NCBI GenBank assembly: GCA_963920705.1
Contig: OY987238.1
Span: forward strand, 12,580,183-12,644,182
DNA: 64,000 nt
Direction of reading: 5' to 3'
Source: Odiellus spinosus
Taxonomy: Eukaryota > Arthropoda > Arachnida > Opiliones > Phalangiidae
Shown: positions 50,436 to 60,023 of the stretch, one piece after another
Layout of the letters: each line of letters starts with the position of its first letter
Position numbering within the stretch: the first letter of the stretch is position 1
Notes under the pieces: model-generated
Database searches by the model: none
Seen by the model: only the letters and a program-made list of their open reading frames with translations
What the model was told of the DNA's origin: nothing
Position numbers and translations under genes: made by a program

Positions 50436-50894
50436 GAACAGGGTGACCACTTTTCCTATATTTCCTATTTTTTCCTATATTTTCACCTCCTTCCTATTTT
50501 CTCCTATAATTTAATGTCATTTCCTATAATCTCCTAATTTCTAGTCAAAATCTCTAGTTAAGGGTAAAGTTATAAATCATACTGTCATCTGTGGCTGTAT
50601 AAGATTATTTTAGCTTAACTGTACATTTTCCAGTTAAAATAGTCTGTAAAATTCCATACTATTTAAGCAATTGGATCATATTAATACCATGTTTAAACCG
50701 GTGGTGAGAGTTGTGACGCGATAATAAACACGGTTCCTACTTTTAAATAATTATTTTCCTATTTTATCATATATTTTACACTTATTTCTTCCTATTTTAT
50801 CCTATATTTTACATAAAATTCTTCCTATATTTTCTTATATTTCGCTAAGAAATTTCCTATATAGGATTTTCAAATTTTCAGTGGTCACCCTGTT
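50436..50894. mobile_element. CAGGGTGACCAC element, copy 2, nested in a family A MITE
   Basis: Begins GAACAGGGTGACCACTTTTC and ends CAGTGGTCACCCTGTT. CTCCC is present on both sides (50431-50435 and 50895-50899), consistent with a short target duplication. Non-coding, about 459 bp. Confidence 0.75.
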
Positions 50895-50904
50895 CTCCCT
50901 TTAA

Positions 50905-52249
50905 TAAGTTAAACCATGTATTTAAAACCATAATTTCGTCAGTATTCTATCAGGATTACTTAATATTAAACTACAAACTTGGAAGATACTTAATTTCTAA
51001 TTGAAAAAGGGTTTTTTGTTTAGTATTTAGGCCCTAACCTAGTTTGTAATTAAATATATAGTATTTCTAGATTAAAATCAAGAATAAGAAAACACTGTTT
51101 TCTTGCCTCATACGCGATGATCTGATTTGCTGGAGGGTTTAATTTCCCGACGGAGGAGTGGAAACTCGGTGTTAACGAGATTCTAGCGGAAGTGGCGCTA
51201 ACATTACCCACGCTTAATAGCCCCCCCCCCCCCTCCTTAATGCTGGGAGCGTTATACTTTATCCATTGACGAAGGATATAGTCCTAAGCTAGCTATAAAA
51301 CTGGGTGCACTGACGTCATTAGCGTTATCTTTTCTTGCCCACATTTTAGCTTCGTTTTCTCTAAGCCAGAATTTGCGCCAAAAGTCTTGAGGATATGATT
51401 ATTATCAGAAGGAGATAAAAGTAGAAGTGAAATACTTCTCTATCGTGGCTGCAATTTTACTTTAACTGAGTTATCTGGGAAACAGACCCAACAATACAGG
51501 GGCCGGTTGTCAAACTCCCATAAAGCCGCGTTCATACTAGGCCTTGGAATCGATAGATGAAGCTACAATAAATCGATTTATAAAGATAATGCGTCAACAC
51601 TTGACGCTTAAATCTTAAAGTAGTGTCTCCCTTCTATTATATCTTTCTGAACATTATTATATTTGACGTTAAAAGTTCTATTTTCCCAACTACCTGTCGT
51701 TAAAAGCACACAGGATATTATAGATATAGTCGCTTACAATGTATGAACCCCGAGAAACTACAGATAAAATTCAGTTTTCTATGAGAAATCTTGGCCCTTC
51801 TTTGTTTGCCAAGTTAAGACTAGGGTGGAGGTATTATGGAATCCTTTTATCAAATAACCTTTTGGGCTTTTAAGTGAGTTGCCCTTATTTCCAGACCATT
51901 TTCATAGAACGTTTACGCTTTTATTTTACTTTTATCAAATATATCTGAATCTGTCCTTAAACTATACCTCAGAGTCTCGCGGCAAATTTTTTAATATTAA
52001 ATGAAGCAGAGAGAGCATTTAAAGGGATAATAGACTCCGATTAAATTTAATTTTTAATCTATTTGAACTGTTAAAATATGCTTTAAAATCGTTTCAAACC
52101 TCACCAAAGATTTCGCGATAGTTTACAACTTATTAACGAAGTCGCCAACTAAATGCGCTAAGCCTAAATCTGTTTATAATAAATTTTAGATAAAAATATT
52201 CGAGAGAAAACGGTTAACCCCCCCCTACGGCCGCTAGTAGCAACTACTC
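50905..52249. other. Gene-free stretch
   Basis: A family B fragment lies at about 51525-51605 and a repeat shared with golgin-84 intron 8 at about 52018-52165 (AAAGGGATAATAGACTCC). C-tracts at 51222 and 52218. No coding signal. Confidence 0.4.
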
Positions 52250-52437
52250 TTAAAGGGGGAATGAAACCTAACAATTAGTGTTTTTTTATCTATTCCTTAT
52301 CGTTTAAATTTAGGCCTAATCCACTAGTCAAAAAATTACATACAAATATTAAACTATAGATAAATTTAAAACTTACCCGGAAAATAGGCTTAGCTTGGAT
52401 AAAAAAAAACAAGTTGTTGGTTGCGTTCTCCCTTTAA
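52250..52437. mobile_element. Foldback MITE family A, copy 6 (internal deletion)
   Basis: TTAA at 52250-52253 and 52434-52437, AGGGGGAATGAAACCTAACA at the left and GTTGCGTTCTCCCT at the right. The left arm is complete to AAAATAGGCTTAGCTTGGAT, while the right arm is almost wholly deleted. Confidence 0.8.
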
Positions 52438-52794
52438 GATTTTTTTATTCCACTTCGCAATCGTGGTATTTGTTTTGATCTTTTAGATTCGAAATGAAGC
52501 TTTAAATGAGACATTTTCGTTTTGCCTTTCCCATTTTGCTTTTAGCCAATACTTATAAGAATATTGAAAACCCCTAGGGAATGTGCTGAAAAAAGGAAAG
52601 GTTCCTGTGTATTCTTTGCTCTTAATTTTTTTTTTTTTTTATATTCCGGGCACCGTCAATAAACAACATATAATTCTTATATATAAATATATACATCTAT
52701 TAAACGTTAATTAAGAGTTATTATTTTTTCAATATGTATTAACCTAGAATTAAGAGTATATAGGTTTGATAATATATGCATAGCAATTCTGGTC

Positions 52795-53458
52795 ACGGAA
52801 TTATTATATTTCATAGAAAACAATTCTTATATTTCATAGAAAATAATTCTTATATTTCATAGAAAATAATTCTTATATTTCATAGAAAATAATTCTTATA
52901 TTTCATAGAAAATAATTCTTATATTTCATAGAAAATAATTCTTATATTTCATAGAAAATAATTCTTATATTTCATAGAAAATAATTCTTATATTTCATAG
53001 AAAATAATTCTTATATTTCATAGAAAATAATTCTTATATTTCATAGAAAATAATTCTTATATTTCATAGAAAATAATTATTATATTTCATAGAAAATAAT
53101 TATTATATTTCATAGAAAATAATTATTATATTTCATAGAAAATAATTATTATATTTCATAGAAAATAATTCTTATATTTCATAGAAAATAATTATTATAT
53201 TTCACAGAAAATAATTCTTATATTTCATATAAAATAATTATATTTCACAGAAAATAATTCTTATATTTCATATAAAATACTTATATTTCATATAAAATAC
53301 TTATATTTCATATAAAATACTTATATTTCATATAAAATACTTATATTTCATAGAAAACAATTCTTATATTTCATAGAAAACAATTCTTATATTTCATAGA
53401 AAACAATTCTTATATTTTATAGAAAATAATTCTTATATGTCATAGAAAATAATTCTTA
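52795..53458. repeat. 23-bp satellite-like array
   Basis: About 29 head-to-tail units of ATTCTTATATTTCATAGAAA plus ATA. The first half is almost invariant. Later units show ATTATTATATTTCATAG and shortened 17-bp units (TACTTATATTTCATATAAA). Adjacent units differ little, suggesting recent expansion. Confidence 0.95.
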
Positions 53459-54696
53459 TTAATTTAACCTACCATAGTTGTGATTCCGCGCATTTTAATT
53501 CGCCAACTAATAACAGGCGCGTATTGTAAAACCGAAAAAAAATTGTGATTTAGTTTTAGTGGGTCATGCTGGGCCTCTCGAGATATCTCCGTTATTAATG
53601 GTCTCGTACCGCCTTGCGGTCGAATTTCCTCATAAAGTCTGAATATCCCCAGCCCGCATTTGCTATACCTTTATCCTGGAAGCTAACTTTGCTAAGGGAA
53701 AAATTGGAATCCCAGGGCTGTTTCACCATAATCCTTTGCCGCAAGCAGCTAGGGTCAGCAAAAAAAATTGGCAGGAGAGCCACAATTCGTCTTAAAAACC
53801 AGGGGATGATGGGGATTGGACGTAATTAAAAACTCCTCCGCTTTTTCTGTTTTATTTTATTTTTTTAAAGGCGGTGCTCGTGTTGAATGGGAATAGGCTT
53901 ATTTCTTCTCTATGAGGTTTAATGCGTTGTTTCAGTCCGTGTCAGGTTTATTACACCAACTCATCTTCAATCTAATGTATATAGCTGTCGATTTTTGTTA
54001 TCGGAATCGTTAGAATGATAGTTAGGCCTAAAAATAATTTTCCCGCCAAAAATTTCATTATTAAAAAAGAACAAAAATGAGCCAAGGCTTAACAGACATA
54101 ATTTGTGATATAAATTAGAAATTTATTCACTTTAATTTCAAGATTATGAGCAAATATATCTCTTTCTTTTCAAAAAGGCTTAAGTCAGGGGAAAATTTGA
54201 CGTACTTTGTGGATAGTAAGAAAATCTAAAGAAACTTCGCAATTCCTACAAATTATCAATTTATATCCCGAAATAACTATATTTGTTCGTATGATTATTT
54301 GAATGAATGAATGAATGGTTTATTTACTTTTCACTGAAGAATCCCTTTTGTATCAGGGAGGAGCATAGCTCACAAGTTACATGGATGAATGAATGAATGA
54401 ATGGTTTATTTACTTTTCCCCGAGGAATCCCTTTATATGATCCCTTTATGATTAGAAACCTTTTGTAATGAAGCTGACATACAGGATTTAAATTTTCCCA
54501 TGTAAAGTCTATGGGCGCCTGTAGAAATGTTTCTACTGCCGTACAGTAGTGTTTCAGACAGAGACTGCATTCAGGGGTTATTTGACAAATTTTGTTTCTT
54601 TACGCTAGGACTATGAACTACTGTACACAAATTTTAATAGATAAGGAATTATAACAAAACGTGGCGTTCATAAGCGCCCTCTAACGACAAACAGTA
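53459..54696. other. Gene-free stretch
   Basis: Two related copies of GAATGAATGAATGGTTTATT TACTTTTC lie at about 54301-54345 and 54387-54432. A GC-richer patch at 53560-53800 has open frames on both strands but nothing I recognise. Confidence 0.4.
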
Positions 54697-55018
54697 AGAA
54701 AAATACAAACATATATTAAACTAGAAATAAATTTAAAACTTACCCATAAAATAGGCTTAGCTCGATTCATGGAGATCACCTGAATTTCTTCAAATTGATC
54801 CACCAATGAGCAAAGGCCCGTCGTTAAGATTTCAAATAACATTCGATTGGTCTCTGACCAATCAATGACGAAGAAATTCAGGATCTCCATGAATCCTGCT
54901 AAGCCTATTTTCCGGGTAAGATTTAAATTGATTTCTAGTTTAATATTTGTTTGTTGGATTAGGCCCATTTAAGCGATAAGGAATCGATAAAAAAAATCAG
55001 CTTGCATTCTCCCTTTAA
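54697..55018. mobile_element. Foldback MITE family A, copy 7
   Basis: Arms CATAAAATAGGCTTAGCTCG (about 54746) and CCTGCTAAGCCTATTTTCCG (about 54895). The right end is GCATTCTCCCTTTAA with TTAA at 55015-55018. The left end is worn. Confidence 0.8.
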
Positions 55019-55067
55019 AAAAAAATAACAGGGAGCCCCAAAAACATCTGGTACTTTTTATATTGAA

Positions 55068-55364
55068 ATGATAAACATTACTTGGTCGCATATTTTAAAA
55101 TTTTGTTTAGTCCTAACACTTCTCTATACCGAATCCGCCACGCTCAATTATTCATCAACTCGGAATTTTTACCTCTCAATTTTTTCTCCTTTGCCTTCTC
55201 TTTCACCATTTTTTTCCCGCGATTTCCAACGTCATTCGAGCTTAAGCTTTCCGAGCGATATTTTTTACGGTCTAGGAATAACGGTCGGATTACTTAAATC
55301 GCGACGCGTAGAAAAGAGGCAGATTTACGACCTCGAAAGGCAGTCGCGGTCAACGCGAAAATAA
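55068..55364 (+). CDS. Possible small secreted protein, unrecognised
   Basis: ATG-started frame of 98 codons with a hydrophobic N-terminus (KFCLVLTLLYTESA) that would pass as a signal peptide, and a basic C-terminus rich in Arg/Lys (LKSRRVEKRQIYDLERQ). It lies in non-repeat sequence between two MITEs. An AATAAA at about 55388 follows the stop by ~25 bp. No family resemblance, and length alone is not convincing in a 64-kb eukaryotic window. Kept as a weak candidate only. Confidence 0.2.
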   Translation: MINITWSHILKFCLVLTLLYTESATLNYSSTRNFYLSIFSPLPSLSPFFSRDFQRHSSLSFPSDIFYGLGITVGLLKSRRVEKRQIYDLERQSRSTRK

Positions 55365-55677
55365 GAATTTCTCAAGTGTGAAAAAAAAATAAAGCGTTCG
55401 TTGCATATTGACGCCCGGGTTAGAGCGAAAAGGACGAGAAAAAAGCTGTAGTTTGGGTAGATAATAACTGGCATGTATCATACTTGGAGTTCTATATCGC
55501 TAAATTACTGTAATTTTAAACTTTTTGGGTTTTCGAATGCCTAAGGATCATATTTTTTTTTAGTTTTATCAAATCATTAAAACGCCATATTCAAAATTTA
55601 TACCTCTGGGTTGACGCGTTTTTAAGAAACCTTCAAAATGAGGATGTCAAAAATGTATAGATCAAACTTTTTTCTAT

Positions 55678-56096
55678 AACTGCGTTCATACTAGGCCTTG
55701 GAATCGATTTAAAAACGTTTCCCTGGAGTCGTATGAACGGGAAACCGTCTTTTCTCGAATCGATTTGATTCGATTTCTCGAAACTGCTTCGGGAACCAGT
55801 TTCATAAGCTGCTTTAATACTAGACCTTAGAATCGATTTAAACCGTTTCAAAACGTTTCCCTGGAGTCGTATGAACGGGAGACCGGCTTTTCTCGAATCG
55901 ATTTGATTCGATTTCTCGAAACTGCTTCGGGAACCAGTTTCATATCGATTCGTTTCCAACAACCGATAGATGAAGCTACAATAAATCGATTTATAAAGAT
56001 TACACGTGAACACTTGACGCTTAAAACGATTCCTGACGATTAGAACATCGTTTTGATATTACCGTTTCAAATCGATTAAGAAATACTAGTGTGGCC
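55678..56096. mobile_element. MITE family B, copy 4, with internal tandem duplication
   Basis: Starts CTGCGTTCATACTAGGCC and ends ACTAGTGTGGCCATA. The first ~122 bp (55680-55803) are repeated at 55806-55930 (CTCGAATCGATTTGATTCGA in both). The 126-codon frame across it is an artefact. Confidence 0.8.
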
Positions 56097-56104
56097 ATAT
56101 TAAC

Positions 56105-56240
56105 GATAATTTTCATACTGTACGTTTACGAAAAAGACGGCGCGAAAGCCACCTTATCAGAGTCAGAACGCGCGAGAATTAACTGAAGGCTTACAATTGC
56201 GAAATCACGTGACCATGATGACGTAGTATTGAGGAAAATT
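56105..56240. repeat. Dispersed repeat (family G), inverted copy
   Basis: Reverse complement of 8520-8640: GACGGCGCGAAAGCCACC, GAACGCGCGAGAATTAACTG and ATGATGACGTAGTATTG correspond in order. Confidence 0.7.
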
Positions 56241-56809
56241 TTCATTATAAAAATAAATCCATTTAAATATATACCTAAATTGCATTTTTTTTTATTACAA
56301 ACAATTAATCTGAAATTAAAATATCTGCAATTAGCTCTTATGCCCTCGAAACCTTTCTAAAATCAACAAGCGATCAAAAGGGGTTAAAAATAAGAAATAT
56401 CTATTTAAAATGTGATAGAAAAACCAAAGAAATGCATTTCCCACGAGATAAATTGGATAATTATTTTATCTACTAAGCGTAGATTGGGTTTCTGAGATAA
56501 ATTTGGCCCTCTTTTCTTAAAATAAATTGCCACCGATTGATTTAGTCGCTTTCGAGTTTCGCTTCGAAGAAAATTTTCTTGAACTTTGAGAGCTGAAATT
56601 GAATATTTTATGGAAACGAAACGGCAAATGGGTTTCCATTTTGATTTTCTCAGACTTTAAATATTCAGTTTCTCTCCTTATCCCGATCGTAAAGTTCAAA
56701 CCTCATACGGAAGGTTTAGTTTTTATTCAAATATCAAGACGCGACTCAAGGTTTAAGTGAGGTTGTCATGATTTTAAAATACATATTTAAAGATGTTAGG
56801 ACATTATGT
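56241..56809. other. Gene-free stretch
   Basis: No gene recognised. Confidence 0.3.
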
Positions 56810-57542
56810 CAGGGCTCCCAGACCACCTATAATACCAGAAGTAGATGAAACCCTCCTTTGAAGTCTACTACTCTAATGTTCGATATAGCGCTCCTCTCTG
56901 TATGGGTAAAATTCCCAATTTTACGAAATCGGAGGGGTCCTACTTCATAGCCCCCTGTCTACGGAAAATTGGAAATTCTCTCTCTCCACAAACGACGACG
57001 TTTTTTGACGAACTCCAAGGCTGCTAGAGATATTCGCTCGACGAACTCCCGCTCCGAAAATATCTACCGTTAGGAGGCGTACGAATCGCGCTTTTTGAAA
57101 CTAGCCCATACAGAGAGGGGTAGACAAGACCCGGGAGTAATAGACTTCAAAGGAGGGTTTCATCGGCTTCTGATAATACCTATAATTACCTATAATTTCA
57201 CTTTTTAACCTATAATACCTATTTTTTTTTGGGTAATTTGTTCAATTTCGCTGATAAAAATCGAAATGAATGATCCTTATAACTATAACAATTATACTTT
57301 TGCTGGAGAAAGTGCAAATGTTCGCAATAACCAAAGCTGTGGGTGAAAGGTTTCCTCTCCTAGATCACTGGTTATAATTACTCTATTTTATTAGAGGTTA
57401 GGTAGCTTATTGCACTAAATGTCAGTGAACACACCTATAAAACCCCTATTTTTCGAAACTAAAAACCTACAAAAAGTCCTATAAATTGATATTTTTGGAC
57501 CTATACCTATAATTGTTTTTGGGATATACGCTGGGAACCCTG
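56810..57542. mobile_element. hAT-like MITE with CAGGG...CCCTG ends, itself invaded
   Basis: Inverted ends CAGGGCTCCCAG and CTGGGAACCCTG. Sub-terminal words CCTATAATACC / ACCTATACCTATAATT. GACATTAT at 56800-56807 and GACATTAC at 57543-57550 represent the 8-bp target duplication; an uninterrupted relative of the target (TTAGGACATTACAAGCGC) stands at about 22138. A 337-bp element interrupts the left side. Confidence 0.75.
56836..57172 (+). mobile_element. 337-bp CAGAAG element, copy 1
   Basis: Inverted ends CAGAAGTAGATGAAACCCTC and GAGGGTTTCATCGGCTTCTG. Flanked on both sides by ATAATAC (56829-56835, 57173-57179). Moderately GC-rich body with CGACGACGTTTTTTGACG. No transposase. Inserted in the hAT-like element 56810-57542. 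Confidence 0.85.
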
Positions 57543-58862
57543 GACATTACAAACGCTATTGAATGTTAAAATAATTTGATTGGCAAGAATTTATATTTAA
57601 TTTTATAGAAATTTTACCAAACTTTAAAATTTAATGTAAACACCAAAAACGTGAGACTTTTACTTTATTATTATTTAGTTGTTAAATCTGGTCTTAATGT
57701 AAAAGCAAATTTCCAGTTCTTTCAATTTGTCTAAAGGTTATATAAAATTGCTCTGGAGTAGTATGAGGTTTCGAATTTATCTCCAAAATATAAATTGCCC
57801 CGTGGTTCCAAATTCGGATGAATTTGTTTTCCTACCTTCCATTATTTCGATTTTAAAAATTTTTATCCAGTAATTAAAGTTTCAACTCCTAGCTGAAACT
57901 TTTTTTTTATTTCCAATTTATATTATTATTCGTAAATGAAAGTTTTACTAATTAAAAGTTTCGCGCCGAACAATCTTTTCTAATTGAAATTTTTGCGAAC
58001 CCCTCCAAATATCTATACTGAGTAAGGAATAAGGGTACTTAAAACTCCTTCGGCTTTACTGTTTTTGTGAGATTTTATATTTGTTTTGAAACATTAATGA
58101 GTTAAACTTTTAAATTGAAAAACCGCACGAATAGAAATTGAATTATTTAAGGCGTTAGTAAAGTGTTTTTAGTACGATTTTCATAATAGGTCGGATTCGT
58201 TATTCGTATATTTTCAGATATTTTATTTTCGGATAAATTGTTTGTGATTAAAAAATGAAATTTGTATATTCGTATAATTGTTAAACGTGTAAGGTTTTAC
58301 CCGAAGATAAGTCTTCGCCGCTTTATCTATCTACAAATTACTCGTATTCAAACGTATAACGATGGATAAGAAACATTCGCCTTTCCAGAATTAGTCTAAA
58401 ATATAAGAAACAATATTTCAAATTGACTTTTAATTCGAAGAATATAAATAAAACAACGAAACTAAGATTTTAAATCATCTTTTTATTCGTTATTTTTCAC
58501 GAAAATAAATTTTGAATTTTTTTATCCGAACGTATAACGCGGATAATATTCTAAGATAAGTTGCCATTTTTGGATAAAAACGGATATGGATTATGTTTTT
58601 TTACTTTATCTTCGAATAAGTTAACTCGAATGAAAAATAGTCTATGTTTTAATCAAACAGATAATATACATCAGAATTTAGTAGATTTTATCCAATTAAT
58701 AAAACTTATACGAATTCCGAGCTCTAATAATAGGGGGTCTCGGTTTTCTGGGGGTATTTTCCCCCTTACTTTATTATTATTTCTGATTTTTGGAAAAGTC
58801 ACCCTAGAACTCTAACAAAATTGATTTGGAATCTGAACTATATGGATTTTATTTTTATGAAA

Positions 58863-58899
<37 letters not shown>

Positions 58900-59219
58900 A
58901 ATACGTTTTGGAAAAGACTGCATTTTATTTTACCGCGAATTTTATAGCTGATAGATTTTGAAAGATTTTAAAGATAGATTGAAAAGGGATTTGCTTGGGG
59001 CGTTTAAGATTTTAAAGTCCAGGTGTAATTCAAAATTCAATAATTTGACTTGAAATACGAAAGATTAATTTAAATTCGCTAGGCCTTTCAAAGATTTTGA
59101 TGGTACGGAATCATCAGGGTAACGTTACAATTCCGTATTTTCCATAAGCGCATTTGCACTTGCGCAGTTGACCATTTCCACAGATTTCATTTAGGTTAGG
59201 TTAGTGCCTACAAATAAAT
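57543..59219. other. Gene-free stretch
   Basis: The first ~90 bp belong to the TTAA repeat invaded by the hAT-like element. A 31-base poly(A) run is at 58866-58896. The rest is AT-rich and unassigned. Confidence 0.4.
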
Positions 59220-59221
59220 CA

Positions 59222-59418
59222 ATGTTAAACTGCGCAAATGAAAAACAGCGTAAATGACAAACTGCGCAAATAGTTAACTGCGCAAATGATAAACTGCGCA
59301 GATGATAAACTGCGCAAATGAAAAGCTGCGCAAATGATGAACTGCGCAAATGAAAAACAGCGTAAATGATAAACTGCGTAAATGGTTAACTGCGCAAATG
59401 ATAAACTGCGCAAATGTG
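59222..59418. repeat. 15-bp minisatellite (AACTGCGCAAATGAT)
   Basis: About 13 units of ATAAACTGCGCAAATG with variants (AACAGCGTAAATG). Confidence 0.9.
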
Positions 59419-59559
59419 GAATTGCTCGTGTGTTACCAAATCGATATCAAGATATAAGAAATATATCTATTATACGCGTGTAAAAGAAAACGAACATTTT
59501 ATGTGGCATAATTACTGAAATTCCTCTTAATTTTTTTCCTTTCAATCACCAAATCAGTT

Positions 59560-59655
59560 AGAAACTGATACCCGAAGCAGTTTCGAGAAAACGATTCAAA
59601 ATTTCAAATCGATTCCAGCGAAATGTTTTGAAACGCTTTAAATCGATTACAATTT
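59560..59655. repeat. MITE family B fragment
   Basis: CCCGAAGCAGTTTCGAGAAA and TTTTGAAACGCTTTAAATCG correspond to the family B interior and right arm. Confidence 0.6.
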
Positions 59656-59679
59656 AAGGATTAAATAGCTATATAATAT

Positions 59680-60016
59680 CAGAAGCCGATAAAACCCTCC
59701 TTTGAAGTCTATTACTCCCGGGTCTTGTCTACCCCTCTCTGTATGGGTTATTCTCAAAAGGCGCGATTCGTACGCCTCCTAACGGTAGATGTTTTCGGAG
59801 CGGGAGCTCGTCGAGCGAATATCTCTAGCAGTCTCGGAGTTCGTCCAAAAAACGTCGTCGTTTGTGGAGAGAGAGAATTTCCAATTTTCCGTAGACAGGG
59901 GGGATGAAGTAGGACCCCTTCTAACTCGTAAAATTGGGAATTTTACCCATACAGAGAGGAGCGCTATATGGAACATTGGAGTAGTAGACTTCAAAGGAGG
60001 GTTTCATCGGCTTCTG
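59680..60016 (-). mobile_element. 337-bp CAGAAG element, copy 2 (inverted)
   Basis: Same length as copy 1 and reverse-complementary to it. Ends CAGAAGCCGATAAAACCCTC and GGGTTTCATCGGCTTCTG. Flanked by ATAATAT on both sides (59673-59679, 60017-60023). Confidence 0.85.
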
Positions 60017-60023
60017 ATAATAT

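Noticed and set aside
52795..53458. Possible CRISPR-like array
   Set aside because: Units are contiguous with no spacers, and the context is a eukaryotic nuclear genome; a simple tandem satellite.
53595..53829. Opposed 62- and 71-codon frames in a GC-richer patch
   Set aside because: No recognisable protein, no splice context; possible transposon relic only.
55633..56013. 126-codon minus-strand frame
   Set aside because: Lies over a duplicated family B MITE; the peptide repeats because the DNA does.
59225..59413. 62-codon minus-strand frame
   Set aside because: Translation of the AACTGCGCAAATGAT minisatellite.
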